Assembly (NCBI GenBank): GCA_036785325.1
Contig: JAXIVH010000002.1
Location: forward strand, 13,385,639-13,449,638
Length of the DNA: 64,000 bases
Source: Urophycis tenuis
Lineage: Eukaryota; Chordata; Actinopteri; Gadiformes; Phycidae
Reading direction: 5' to 3'
Made by a program: the position numbers and the translations under genes. The notes under the pieces were generated by a model. It had not been told where the DNA came from. It made no database searches and was given only the letters and a program-made list of their open reading frames with translations. Within the stretch, counting starts at the first letter, position 1. Each line of letters begins with the position of its first letter. Positions 37,254 through 50,461 of this stretch are shown one piece after another.

Positions 37254-38217
37254 GGCTTGAACCTGATCATTTCCATATCAAACGAAAAGCCCCTGTGATG
37301 TGACATCTCGCGGCCCCCGGGGTGTCTGCACGCCGCGAGGCGTGAACGTGTCAACGCGCGGCGGCGAACAGGTCGCCTCGAACCAGAGTAGTTGAGCCGT
37401 GGAATCCCCCCCCCCCCCCCCCCCATCTGGCAGGGGTACCCCTCCGGCTGAGCGCTGGGTGGACTGAGGACATAACCCCCCCCCCCCCCCCCACCCCGGG
37501 CGTGTGATGTGTGATTGCCGGTCGGTGCAAACTTGACGCCCCCCCCCCCCCCCCCCCCCCTTTTTCCTCACAGCTGCAATTTGAGATGATAGGCCGGTGT
37601 TTGGATCCACTGCGTGGAAAAGGAGGAATGTGTTGACTGCTAGATGATCATTCTATTGCAGGTGTGTGTGTGTGTCCGCTCTTCACGTGGGCGGTGGGCT
37701 GGCAGAGAGACTCTTGATGCGCATGATGTGGAGATGCGACGGCTGCGCCAAATGTCACATGCCACCGACTCAACGCGTACTGTTATGTTCGGCGAGGGGG
37801 GACAGAGACACTGAGGCCTTCTCGGAGGGGGACAGGCGGGGTTTTCCATGTGTGTCACCTTCTCCTTCAACCTCAAAAAAGTAAACGGGGACCGCATTGT
37901 TTTGAACAACAGCCAACCGCACGCAGCGCGCCAATGAAGCCGGGGGCTGTTTAATTCCCCTTGCTGCGTCGGATTTCGGATGCAGAAATTGAAAATAAAA
38001 AACATGAATTTCCCCCGTCTGTCCCAGCGCCACCGCCAGGTGCTGCGGGGCTTAAGACCCGCCAGAAATCCACGGGACAACGCGGTTCTCCCTTTTTTGA
38101 ATCTCCCTTAAAAGACATGCAAAAGGAGGGCGCAGGAAGCGGAAGCTACGTTTTTTGGTTGACTGTGCTGGGAGACGAGGGGAGACGAGGGGAGACAAGG
38201 GGAGGGCGGACGTAGGC

Positions 38218-38262
38218 GTGCGTGCGTGCGCGCGTGCGTGTGTGCGTGTGCGTGTGTGTGTC
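38218..38262. repeat. (CGTG)n / (TG)n run
   Basis: CGTG tetramers passing into TG, preceded by three GGGAGACGAGG-type units (38170-38208). Confidence 0.8.
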
Positions 38263-40599
38263 TCAACGCGGTGCAGACGCGTTTTTGTTTCCCTCCCGGC
38301 TGCTGCTCGTCTGCCAGGGCTTGACATCTGACAACATTCAAACAGCGGCGCACTTTTTGGGTTAGCTCGTGTTGTGCTCGCTCCTCCTCCTCCCTCCTCT
38401 TTGCCTTTGTCGAGCCTTGCTCCGAACGCACACACTCATACCCACCCACCCACCCACACACACACATTTTGTTTATATACCTCCCTCATTGTCTTTTCCT
38501 CCGCAAAAACACCGAAACAGCACTACACCCTTCACCTCCTCCTATAGCATCAGTCCTCATCCTCCAGTGTGACCCGCTGCCGCCGGCCACTCGGTCTCTT
38601 TGAGGCTCGCTCAGCGAGACAAACGGTCAGCTGTTGTGCCCCCGTGATCAGTCCCAGCAGGCCCAACATCTGGCCCCGGCGATCACCCGGCCTTCCGGAC
38701 CCCGCGGTTCCGTGATGCGGACGCACACACACGAAACCCACCCACCCAGTCAGTCACCCAGTCAGTCACCTAGTCAGTCAGTTAGTCAGTCAATCTCTGC
38801 ACGCGCTCAGAGATTGCATGGCGAGGGGGGGGGCCACCGGTGGAAGCAGCTGGCCCACCGCTCCTGGCGCTCACAGCAGACCAGCCAGACGCGCCATCTG
38901 TGTGGCACATCGCGGCGTAGCCGGCGTTGGCTCGGAGACAAAGGAACGTGGCAAACAACAGAATGGAGAATGCACTGTACCTGCCAGCACACATAGCCTG
39001 CGCAGAAGCGGTGAGATCTTAGTTATGGCCGTTGCCGTGCTACGCGGCGATCTCCGTGCACCGATAGCGGGTGACTAAGTCTCACCGGTGGCGATGATGA
39101 GAGACGATGATAGCCATGGCCCACAAAATGTTTTCAGATATGACCCCCAACAAAAAAAAAAAAAGTGTATCGGCTGAAATGTCTTGCTTTGTCTACAGTA
39201 GATACCGTTTTTTTTTTTCTCTTAACTTAAACCGGCTGGTGGGAACCGAGAATAATACAGCTGTTTAAGGAGTGTCATGCTGCCGGTTTGATGGCTTACT
39301 CTGCACACGCCATTAAATTATGTTCACAGTGGCACACACACGCTCTTTCCCAATGCATAAAGTGTTGGGGCTGTCGGATGAAAAGCTCTCAGATCCCTTG
39401 GGTGAACTACGTTTTTTAAATAAAACATTGGGTTCTTCGGGTAGGCTGGTGAATGCCGTGCAATCCTATTGGCAATCATTATGCAAATATTGGCTCAAAG
39501 ACGATGCTTTAGGTGATGTTGAATAGAAAACAAGATTTGAACCATGGCGCGTTTGTATGGCTTGTGAATTCTTTCTATAAGGCCTTGTCAGTTTTCATTT
39601 AACCACTGCTAACCAGACGAGGAGAACATTATGCTTAACGCTCCGAAAGGGATGATCATATTCCTGCTAATCGCCCCTATAAATCACAGACAAAGGTAGG
39701 CGAATTGATTCGCTTTTCATTAGCGCTCCTCAGAGCTAATATTTGTACTGTGCAATGCATCCGTGTGTAGACGATCATCTACAGAATTCAAGTGACCTCT
39801 GCGTGGTGACACAGCTCTGCAGACACCTCAATCCCGGGCCGATAAATAAAAAAAACAATGTTTTACTTTCACGGGCATGAGGTTCCCGGTGAATATCTAA
39901 TCCTGATTGGCCGAAACAATAAAAAAGAAGAATCTGTCAGTTCACCTCAGCTGCACCTAGATCACTTTTAGGAGTGTTGCCAAAATGGTTGTTTGTTCTG
40001 AGGAGGCTCAAGGCTTCCCTGCCGACAGACGGGAGGCAGTGAAGCGAACGGGACCGGAAACTTTGCATACGAAAAACGAGTGGTTTTTACCTCATGAAGA
40101 CTGTTTGAAGTAGTTTCCAGGCAGATGGAATGTAGCTAGGAATGCCATATAAAGCAAATATCATCAGGAAATTCCTCTCGGGGGAGCATGCCCCTATACC
40201 CCCCGCTAGCAGGTTTTCCCCCACACACTCCGGTTAAAAGGTGTTAACACCTTTTAACACTTTTTCACACCTAAGCAGTTTGCATGCCTGCACTTTTAGA
40301 TTCACAATTTGACATTTTGACTTATCTTCTAAGACGTTGTCTTCTCATATAGGGGAAGGGTGGTTTCCCCTCATATTTCCTTTTTGCACACAGTCTTTAT
40401 TTATGAAATTCTCTTTTACAAAATTAAGTATATAAGCCTTGGGGTATGGTAGAATTTGATGTCTCCAATATTTCCGCTTTGTGCTCTTTGGCGGTTAGCG
40501 GTAATAATGCAGGGGGGCTTTAATCAGTGTCCCAATCACCGTTGAGTTACCTTTATTTACCAGTGTCTTGTGTCCAGGTTGCCTCTTTAAACAGAGGAG

Positions 40600-40684
40600 A
40601 CGTTGGAGTTCATTCCTGTATATTATGTACTTTTTGTAAGTCGCTTTGGATAAAAGCGTCTGCTAAACATAAATGTAAATGTAT
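40600..40684 (+). mobile_element. Fish SINE 3' tail
   Basis: TTGTAAGTCGCTTTGGATAA followed by AAGCGTCTGCTAAAC and ATAAATGTAAATGTA is the highly repeated 3' end shared by many teleost SINEs and their partner LINEs. The 5' limit is not clear. Confidence 0.75.
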
Positions 40685-40765
40685 ATTTTTCCACACAGGT
40701 CAAGAGGACATCCCTGCCACTCGTGTTCACGTTCACGCTCATATCAATTCACTTTGCTTTCGGTT

Positions 40766-40826
40766 CCCCCCCCCCCCCCCCCCCTTTCACTTGATAACCC
40801 CTCTCTGTGGTTCTCCGTGTGTGCAG
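40766..40826 (+). promoter_or_regulatory. Exon 5 acceptor region with a 19-C polypyrimidine run
   Basis: A run of 19 C (40766-40784), then TTTCACTTGATAACCCCTCTC and TGTGTGCAG before exon 5. The GATAACC word could hold the branch point (inference). Confidence 0.6.
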
Positions 40827-40982
40827 GACTCCGATGGTGCCCCCAGACCCGAGGGAGTCCACCCCCCAGTGTTCTCGGCCCTGCGCCACCACTCCCGGGT
40901 GGTGTCCTCCACCTCCGAGGAGGAGGAGGCCCTGACGGAGAAGTTCCTGAAGATCAACTGCAAGTACATCACGGATGGAAAG
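40827..40982 (+). CDS. oxr1: oxr1 exon 5 (acidic segment and start of GRAM-like domain)
   Basis: A 52-codon phase-0 exon between GTGTGCAG and AAG|GTGAGC. It encodes DSDGAPRPEGVHPPVFSALR, a variable linker, then HHSRVVSSTSEEEEALTE and KFLKINCKYITDGK. The RVVSSTSEEEE and EKFLKINCKYIT blocks are hallmark OXR1/NCOA7 sequence; the second is the first strand of the GRAM-like domain. The family continues with a Gly-Thr-Val start in the next exon, which was not found in the remaining 23 kb. A 200-N gap begins 327 bases downstream. Confidence 0.95.
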
Positions 40983-41309
40983 GTGAGCCTCGCCTCGCGT
41001 CCGCGTCTTTTGTCCACCGGCGTCGCCCCCCCCGGAAACAACGTCGCCCCTCAAAATGGACGCTGGCGGGAGAGACTTTGTCTGAGGCTTCGGTCTGAAT
41101 AGCGAATGTTGGCGAAGGTGTCGGGGCGTGTGCTCCATACAAGTGTGGCTTTACTAAATCAAGTTTTCAGACGTCCCCACCCGAATTTTGCAGGCTGTTT
41201 ATCAACGCCCTTTGAAAGGTCAGAGACGACTACAACACGATTCAGAGTCAGGACTGCTCCTCGCCGCCAGCCCTGATACTGTGATTCAACGCAGTTTCCC
41301 CCGACTCTT

Positions 41310-41509
41310 NNNNNNNNNNNNNNNNNNNNNNNNNNNNNNNNNNNNNNNNNNNNNNNNNNNNNNNNNNNNNNNNNNNNNNNNNNNNNNNNNNNNNNNNNNN
41401 NNNNNNNNNNNNNNNNNNNNNNNNNNNNNNNNNNNNNNNNNNNNNNNNNNNNNNNNNNNNNNNNNNNNNNNNNNNNNNNNNNNNNNNNNNNNNNNNNNNN
41501 NNNNNNNNN
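41310..41509. other. Assembly gap (200 N)
   Basis: Exactly 200 N, a placeholder size commonly used for gaps of unknown length. A minisatellite touches its right edge, so unresolved repeat copies probably fill part of it. The next oxr1 exon could also be hidden here. Confidence 0.98.
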
Positions 41510-41836
41510 ATGCCTCCTAGGAGTGTACTCTGCCTCCTAGCGATGTCTCCTAGGAGTGTACGCTGCCTCCTAGGGGTGTACAATGCCTCCTAGGGGTGTA
41601 CGATGGCTCCTAGCGATGCCTCCCAGGAGTGTATGCTGCCTCCTAGCGATGCCTCCTAGGAGTGTACTCTGCCTCCTAGGAGTGTACGCTGGCTCCTAGG
41701 GCTGTACAATGCCTCCTAGGGGTGTACGATGGCTCCTAGCGATGCCTCCTAGGAGTGTACGCTGCCTCCTAGTGATGCCTCCTAGGAGTGTACACTGCCT
41801 CCTTCCGATGCCTCCTAGGAGTGTACGCTGCCTCCT
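41510..41836. repeat. Minisatellite of 20-bp and 13-bp units beside the gap
   Basis: Units TGCCTCCTAGGAGTGTACGC (20 bp) and TGCCTCCTAGCGA (13 bp) alternate, giving periods of 20 and 33. Most units carry the perfect palindrome CTCCTAGGAG or the near form CTCCTAGGGG. Confidence 0.92.
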
Positions 41837-42108
41837 AAACACACAGAGCTGAACTAACAGCTCTGCCTCTGTGTGACAGCCCCTTCTCCTCCGGGCAGGA
41901 ACTGACCTAAATCCCCTCTCTCCTCCTCTCCTCTCCTTTCCTCTCTCTCTCTCTCTCCGGTCCCTGCTCCTCGGACTCAAAAACAAAAATCTGCACCCTT
42001 GGCCGAGGCAGCGTTCCGCTCCTAGCTGCCGTCTCAGCGTCTGGTGGGGAGAGAGTGGTTCGGCAGGCAGACTGTAGCTATACTGCCCCCTGTCCACCAC
42101 AACGCAGC

Positions 42109-42212
42109 CTGGTTTCCCTCTACAGTACAGTACTACAGGCTTCATAGGGGAGCAGGATGAGCAGCCGCATGCCTACGCCTTTAACCAATATTTCTCGAGG
42201 GAGATTCTGTTT
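42109..42212 (+). other. Exon-like open segment of unknown identity
   Basis: After a pyrimidine-rich stretch ending CCCTCTACAG, an open frame reads YSTTGFIGEQDEQPHAYAF then NQYFSREILF and meets a fair donor (TTT|GTAAGT). The frame also extends about 17 codons upstream without ATG. The peptide looks protein-like, but I do not recognise it and it does not match the expected next part of OXR1. It may be chance or a relic of an inserted element. Confidence 0.2.
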
Positions 42213-43349
42213 GTAAGTGTTCTACTTGTGAGTGTTGTGTGACCTTTCCTTACAAGTCGTCTTACCTAGTTGTCTTACCTACTCGTCACTTAGAAGCTGT
42301 TTTTTGTACATTTGCAGAAAACAAACAATTTGTTAAATGATAAGATGGGTTACTACAGGCAATGTTGCATAAGGATTGAACTGTGGAACAGGAACATCAT
42401 GTGATCAATGGCAAATATTAGCCTATTAATTGAACGTGAGAGGATGGCAGGCAACGACTATCACTGATGAATGAATAGCCTAGATGCACAGTTGACAAAT
42501 ACAGTTACCAAGGATTTTTTTTTTTCCCCCACCAAACACATGACCTTTACTTCCCCATAGCAAGAAGATTACAATACTGTGTGACCGACCTCCCTTTGTC
42601 TCATTACGTTGTAATAAAGTTGAAGACAGCGACATTTCACTTTAAGACACATAGCAAACACCGATGTTATTGATGCCCGGGAAGTGAGGGCGGACAGACG
42701 AACCTCGCTAATCAATATCCCCATCTAGACTTTGGGGGCTGCTGGTGGGCGATCTCACAGGCAATCTGACAGCAATAAGTTGTCTGCAATAGTAAAGAGC
42801 CTGAAGAGAACCGGGGGGTTGACAAATAAAAAGAGTCCGGGGTCTCGTGAAAATAGCCCACTTTCATGGGGAACGTGCGTTTCAGACTGAAACGCGACGG
42901 TAATAATAATAATAAAAAAATAATAACAGGCCTGGCCAGGGATCATTTGGCTTGCCTTCTGTTAGGCTGTCGGGCCGCACTTTGTCAAAGAAACAGCAAT
43001 TTGTGATATTAAGTAGCTGTACAACGCCGTAAACAGAAAGTGCAGCTCCTGCTTGTCACAGCCCGGCAGCCCCCCCTGACACCAGTGAGTCAGGCCAGCA
43101 CTGCTGCGGTTCTCCAACAACAACAACCGGAAGGCAATGTTGTGCTGTGGCCTCCATCATGCCCATGTTGCAGGCCAAGGTTACGGCAGCTCTGTCGGGG
43201 ACACTTTTAACTCTGCGTTTTTTTGCATTTGATCACAATCCTCTATTGCAATCTCTCTCACTCTGTCCTTTAAAGTCACTGTTCACTATATCTCTCTTCA
43301 TCCACTCAACAGCCTCTTATTTTCCTCCACTATTCTTTACAGCAGCTTG

Positions 43350-43362
43350 CTCTCTCTCTCTC

Positions 43363-43439
<77 letters not shown>

Positions 43440-43466
43440 CTCTCTCTCGCTCCCTCTCTCTCTCTC
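43350..43466. repeat. (CT)n microsatellite
   Basis: CT run with CACT, CGCT and CCCT interruptions. Confidence 0.93.
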
Positions 43467-43659
43467 GTGAAACAGCAGGGGTGAGGTTGGATGGACAGGG
43501 TCAGGCTGAAGGACAGGATGAGGAGGAGGGTCTGTGCAGGGGAGGTGCCAGATGTGAGGCAGAGAACACACACAATAAAACGGCCGTGCGGCCGCTGAAA
43601 GGCATTATACAAATTGTTTCTTTTTAAGGACACCATGTCAGATTCATGGCGCTGGCTGC

Positions 43660-43725
43660 GTGCGTGTGTGTGTGTGTGTTGTGTGTGTGTGTGTGTGTGT
43701 GTGTGTTGTGTGTGTGTGTGTGTGG
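43660..43725. repeat. (TG)n microsatellite with TTG interruptions
   Basis: TG run broken by GTTG twice. Confidence 0.9.
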
Positions 43726-44182
43726 ATATATAGCATAACATGTGGATAAGAAACAATGCCTCCTTTAGCTTCAACGAGAGAAAAATACCTGAATAAGAAA
43801 TCTTTACATCTGTGTATAAGGGTACGGATGCAGATATGAATCTATATCTCGAAAGACATGGAGACACACAGAAATGAAACTAAATCTATTATAGGGGCTG
43901 AGGTTGGAGTTGTTAAACTGTTAAACAATATCTCAATATAACGCGTGTGAGTTCACACACACTTCTTCACAATCTGTAGGCTTTCCCCAACATCACAGAT
44001 GATGAAAGTGTGACTTCTTGGTTCATTCACACATATACTCACAGACACACGCACACGCACATGCACACACAGTTGGTGTTTCCTCTCAGGTACACTCTGA
44101 GATTAATCTTCATTAGCAATAGAATTCACTGAATAATTTACAACCAATTAATGAGGAGAAGTCAGTCAAAGATACCCCCCAG

Positions 44183-44188
<6 letters not shown>

Positions 44189-44230
<42 letters not shown>

Positions 44231-44263
44231 CACAGACACACACACACACACACACACACACAC
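44189..44263. repeat. (CT)n then (CA)n compound microsatellite
   Basis: CT run, TTTCTTTCACAGA link, then CA run. A short (TA)n lies at 44318-44335. Confidence 0.9.
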
Positions 44264-44720
44264 ATTAATTATTGATTCAAGAAAGCCTCGGTTCACGACC
44301 CAGAAGATGGCCAGAACATATATATATATATATATAGATATACTTTGTATATAAAAAAAAAGAACGCATATGAATTTCCCCCATTTTCATAAAATCAAGT
44401 GTTGAAAATGAAAATGCGGGAGTCTTGACGAAGCCAGAGGAGAGAGGTCTCACCCCTCGCTCAGGACCGAGATCAAAGCGTCGCAAGCGGCTCGGCCCCA
44501 ATCTAAAAGGTGGCTCGCGTGATGACGGGGCGACTTGTCAAAACATCAAGAGCAAACAATGGTGGCCCCCGCCACACCCACCCGACCCCCCACCGACCTG
44601 GGGGGCGAGACGCAGCGTGAGCCGTTGGCCTGGGTTTCCAGGGTCACACAGCAATGCTACAGGCGCGCGTTAGCATCCCAGCGGGGCTCGTCTCGTTACT
44701 GGGCTCGGAGAGACAAGAGA

Positions 44721-44743
44721 GGGGGGGGGGGGGGGGGGGGGGG
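44721..44743. repeat. poly-G run (23 bases)
   Basis: Uninterrupted G run. Another G-rich run is at 45284-45306. Confidence 0.85.
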
Positions 44744-45450
44744 AGATTCCTTGCTTCGGAGGCTGTGAGGGCCGAACGCCGAGCCGCGCAGTGTGTGTAC
44801 ATTTGCCAACAAGTGTAGGAGAAAATATATTCCGCCCCTCGGCGCTTTTCCTCTGAATTATACATGCGCCGGAGTGAATGCAACGCGCTCTGCTGGCTAA
44901 ATGACCTTTGCTAATAATTGTGGCCTAAGTGTCCTTGGGCCAGAGTTACGCAACTGGAATAACTATAACGTATCCCGCCGTGTTGGATCCAAATGTCAAA
45001 CAAGTCAATGATTACCAGGCTGAGCAGCGAACCGTCCCTTTCGGTCGCATTGTTTAGCGTCTGAGAGCGAAGGCTGACCGGACCCCTTTCAGCCAAACAC
45101 CCACCCTCCTGAATCCCCCCCCCCGAGACGAGACGACCGTGGCTCTACGCGAATCTGACCTCTCTTTGTCTGGGTGGGGTGGGAAGGAGTTGAAAGGAAA
45201 TAAACATTAGCGGGCTAACAAGCCGTCACTGCTGCGACAACAACATTCACGCGCAAAACGGGGTAATTTACGCGGGGCCGTCGGGGGGGGGGGGGGATGG
45301 GGGGGGCGTGGCTTGTTTCCCCGTCAACATCAGAGGGCGCGCGGGGGCGACCTCGCGGGGAGCGGTCCGAGGGGGAGGGCGGAGCCGAAAAGTTTACAGG
45401 CTTAAAATAATTGCTCTTGCTCAAAGCTGATTCTCCAAATCACATTACAG

Positions 45451-45523
45451 CTTCTCTCTCTCTCTCTCTCTCTCTCCCCCCCAACCCCCCCCCCCCCCCC
45501 ACACACACACACACACACACACG
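45451..45523. repeat. (CT)n, poly-C, (CA)n compound repeat
   Basis: CT run, then C-rich piece, then CA run without unique sequence between. The same order recurs near 59905-60100. An ACGC/CACG-rich run is at 45716-45770. Confidence 0.88.
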
Positions 45524-47532
45524 TCACGTCAAGCCAGGCCGGCCGGGCCCCGCGCTTGTCACGCGTCACCTTCCATCAGGCGCCGTGACAACGCGAGGCC
45601 ACCCCTGGCGCGCTGTCTGGAGATGAAGCGCACTAGACGCAGGATGCAGGATAAGCGGGGAGAATGCCGAGAATTTATGGACGTCACGATGCTGCGAAAC
45701 TTCTGTGGACCACGCGCACGCACACACGCACGTTCACACACACACGCACGCACGCACACGCACGCACGCAGTCAACCCATTTGTCACAATAAGGGATGCT
45801 CTCACCCCCGTCAAATCGTACCCAGCAGAGTCCCTCTGTGGTTTCTCTGGCTTCGCTGACGATGACATCGTCTCCCTGTGGAAGGCCTTTCTACTGCCTG
45901 ACTGAGAACACAGGTTAATACGCCGCCGCTGTCCTCCAGTTGAAACACCACAGATGATTCTAGTTTTTCATCGTTTTTTTATTTTTTACACGGTGTCATC
46001 AGAGGACGTTCTTACAGCTCTGTCCCCCGCCAAACAGCGCCTCATCTCAGGAGCGCCACGCTCTTTCTCTTTCCAGTCCTCATCGGGGCTTTTTTTGCGA
46101 TGTGAAAACACAAGTGTGGTTTCGGGGGGGGGGGGGAGGCCTCTGCATGGAATCATTCTGAGGACATTGTCACACTCGATAACCTCAAAAAGGGGCCTGC
46201 TAACAGCTCAGGGGTAACACACACACAGACACACATATCACACACACACTTGGCCTTGTTCTGAAAGTAAAGTGCCCTTTAATGGCAACCATAATAAGAA
46301 CTTCGCCTGGTTTCACACACCGCATTTACCGTCTGCTTTCGGCACCCGGCTCCAGGGACGCGGAGAGAGAGCGCCGTTTATCAGATCTTGTTAGCACCGC
46401 TGTCAACTTAAGCCAAAGAACCACTGGGGGGGTGGGGGGGGGGGGGAGCTGAGAATACCCTCATGGTGGAGGGCATTGTGTGAAAACATTTACCGAGATA
46501 ACAAAGGGGGTCACGGAACACACCTTGGCTCTGTGGACAAACCCTCTCCCATCATTGGACGAGGTGTCCCTTGCATTTGTCTCTTAATTATATTGACGAA
46601 TGGACTCAAGAGGTTGCGTTTGTAATCTCCTCTTTCTTGTAATATGCCCAACAGTATTTGAGTTCATAGCGACGCCTGCGATACGACGTCTGCTTAATCA
46701 CAATAAACCACCCCCCCCCAAAAAAACGATCAATAATCGTGATTATGTTACGCTGAAAAATAGATACAGATAAAGAACGGCCGGGGAATAATTTCCAAAC
46801 GACGGCCAACGCAGCCTGACCTCTTTACCGGCGATGCTGACTCTCAAAGAGCGTCAAAGTGAAGCCAATCAATACTTTACTAATTACCACGGTGATTGCA
46901 TTGGTGTTTTGAGTGGCCGCGATCGCTTACAGGCGGTCAAACAAACAGAAACAGCAGCAAGGTGACGTCCTTCGGCCGACACACTCATCTGCACGCGCCA
47001 TTGGTTGAGAGGACCGGGGAAGCGGGCGATGTCCATCAAATGGACAATTTGATTCGTCACTCAACTGCTCCTCCTGGCCAATGGGGTAATTGCTGTACAT
47101 GTCCATGTACATGTACTTGAAAATGGGAGCCATGTTAGGGGGGACCAGACCAGACGTCCAAGGTTCTAGCTCGTTCTAAGGTTCTAGCTTGCGGGCATGT
47201 ACCGCCCGAACCTCTACTGCAGTTCTACATTTACCATGATAAGAATTGGCAAAATGTAAATATGTCCCCTTTTCTTCCCAGTTCATAAACGCCAACATCT
47301 GATCTTTTGTTGCTCTGTGGGCCAGCAAACTACAAACGTTTTTTTTCCATTACAGAAATCTGGTGGCATTAATCCATGTGTGTCCGGTTACAAGCGTGAC
47401 AAACGGGGTTTGAGAGGCCGTCAAGGAAAACCCACCGACAGGCTCCCTCGCTCGGCTGTGGCTGCGGAGAGGCGTGTCCGGGAGGCGGCATGCGAGGACA
47501 GGGTCTCCAGAAGAAAAAAACACACACAGAGG

Positions 47533-47561
47533 CGTGTGTGTGTGTGTGTGTGTGTGTGTGG
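47533..47561. repeat. (TG)n microsatellite
   Basis: Short uninterrupted TG run. Confidence 0.88.
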
Positions 47562-48497
47562 GAGAGGGCGGTGGGTTTCAAACATGGATGCCTCAATTTC
47601 CCCACGAGCGAAGCGGGGTGGGCGTGTTTCTCATGTGTCCCGGGGAAACCTCGACCGCAACGCGGCTCCCTCTCATTTACAGAGGCGTCGCTCACGGAAA
47701 AAATGGCTTTAAGTAGCCGATAGCGAGGGGATAAACACCACGATGGCGGCGAAAGCGCCGACGGTGCGCAGACCTCGACTGCAACAAGCTGCAGATAGCC
47801 GGAAGGCATGGCGGCGAACTAAACAAGTCAAGGATCGTGAAATGGTATAAAGCTACAGCCTGAAAATAATATTGTTTATGAGGTGATGAGGAGAGCCGGG
47901 TGAGAGGTGGAGATGTTGCTGAAGCAGCAGTCCTCCTCCTCCTCCTATACAGCGTGGAGGGCTGCCGCTGGCGGCGTTGCTAACAGGCCTTATGTCACCT
48001 CCCAGTTTAATTTAGCTATTGGAGAACGACTAGCTAGCACTTCATCAGCGTCAGGAAGACTGTAAAAAAAAAAAAAAACGCCAGCTGCTATCAAGACAGC
48101 GCGCAGCTAATAACTCACGGCTCGGAAAAAAAACGTCCGAGATTCAGCGCGTGGCTGCCGTGTCAGGCACGCCGCTCGGGCTGTTAACTCACGTGAACTA
48201 ACTCGCTGTAGACGTGATGAACAGACCCGTGGCCACTTCTCATAACACGGCGTCGGGACTGTGGAAACATCCGGGTTTCGCTTTGAAACCCTGCCGTTTC
48301 GTCAGGTGATGCCCTAGAGTCAAGCGAGTGGTCCCCCCCCCATTCAGCTCAGCTTACCACTCGCCATGGAGCGACACAATGTAGAAAGGACAGGTGATTT
48401 CTTTGAGGCATATGTGATTTAAAAAAAAATCGCATTGGGGTTATGCAGCCAAGTTCTGCATTGCCTGCAAAAAAGATTGCCAGGATGCACTATTGTG

Positions 48498-48546
48498 CAC
48501 TATTGTGTGACTGCTTCACCTAAAGTGAAGCAGTCACACAATAGTG
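48498..48546. repeat. 22-bp perfect inverted repeat with 5-base loop
   Basis: Arms 48498-48519 and 48525-48546 are exact reverse complements around CTAAA. The left arm starts CACTATTGTGTGAC; CACTATTGTG also occurs just upstream as part of a short direct duplication (GCACTATTGT twice). Confidence 0.93.
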
Positions 48547-50021
48547 AAGCAAGTGAATCCGATGCGTCAAACGTATTCCCAGACCGCAAACGTTGCAGCT
48601 TAGCGTTGTTATTGTAATTATGAGACAATGAATGCACGTTTCACTGGCCCATTCTCCGGTGCTTTCGAAGGACGAAAAAGCGTTCAATAAATCTTAATGA
48701 AAAACGTGTGCATTTGCAGCGGCTGCAGCAAATCTTCCTCTGCGTCTATTCGGTTTGCCATTAACATTCATTATTTGGAAATAAACACACTTGTAACTTT
48801 AATTATGTCGAGCATTTTGCACACACACACACACACGCTTTTACTATGAAAGGGAACAATTTATTACATTTCCTTTCACGTTTTGTAGATATTTGTCGTT
48901 CTGCTATCAAATTTATCACACAATGATAAAGGTTCCTCTAGGGGATTTGTATTACTGTGGTATTAACCGCTTGTATGCTGAACAACATAGCACTGCGTAC
49001 CGCAGTGTCGATGTATTCAACTGGAGTACAGCGGATCAGCTGAGAACAGTGTCAGGCAACGCCGAGCACTGTACTGCTGGCGGGGCAGTCAACGCGGCTT
49101 TAGCCTCTCCATGCAAACTCTACAGAGGAACCTGCACACTGATCCTCTTCTGGGCCGGTAAAGCTGCGCCTGGCGTGAGAAACACCTGAGGGTCTTGTTC
49201 AGTCCAGGCTCGGCCGGCGTCTGCCAGCATGCGGCTTTCACATCGGAACTCTCAGTGATGGGGGAATGTGGACATTTTCAGAGATCTCTCGAGTGAAGGC
49301 CAGTTTACAGTGCGTATCCTCCTGTATATGCAATCCCATCAACATCTTTTTTTTTTCCATCAGGCGGTAGTTCTTGGCCACAGCACACTTTGCGATAAGA
49401 CACTGCCAGCGTTTTTATTTTTCTGCATCTTCAAAGTTCCCTTGCACAGTGACATTGAAACTTCCGAGGCAGTAAATCCGCACCTCGATTGCGTCAGTCT
49501 CCCCCCGGCCTTTAAGACCCGGTTCCTCTGCCCGATGGCGCTGCGAGATGACTCTCTCCATCCAATACATCACAAGGACCTTTACAGCCAAAGCCTCAGC
49601 ACAAAAGGAGAGCTACTTGGGGAAGGGACAGAGAGACCGGTGAAGCCTTTAACTTAAACGGTTCTGGGAGTAGAGAGCCCAGCACAGAACGCATTAGCAA
49701 TCAACGATCTAATATGGGAAAGAAAAAAAAAAGAAAGTCTGACGCTATTAACTCAACGTTGCTTTTTTTGTACTTTTTACTCAGAAATACGCAGGATCAG
49801 TCGGACAATAAGGAGTCCCAGGAACCCGAATGTGTTCCAATTAAAAAAAATTGTGGGAGGTTTGAGCCAGATTTGCTTGCGCCTGACATTCTGGTTTCAA
49901 CTCTTCATCGTGATGTGTCCTTAGTCAGGGTTTGTGGAGGATGGCCCCAGGTGCTGGATGAAAGCACCAGACACAGAGAGAGAAAGACATACTTTTCCCT
50001 GTTACAGAGAGCCAAGCAGCC

Positions 50022-50068
50022 TTCCACGCACACACAGACACACACACACACACACAGATACAGACACA

Positions 50069-50132
<64 letters not shown>

Positions 50133-50153
50133 GATACAGACACAGACAGACAC

Positions 50154-50227
<74 letters not shown>

Positions 50228-50279
50228 CAGACACACACACAGACACACACAAACACAGACACTGACACACACATACAGA

Positions 50280-50350
<71 letters not shown>

Positions 50351-50418
50351 TGACACACAGACACAGACACAGACACTCACACACACACACACAGATACAG
50401 CACAGACACAGACAGACA

Positions 50419-50461
<43 letters not shown>

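Noticed and set aside
49268..49657. 129-codon frame in intron 5
   Set aside because: No motif, no family resemblance, no supportive splice borders; within chance length for this region.
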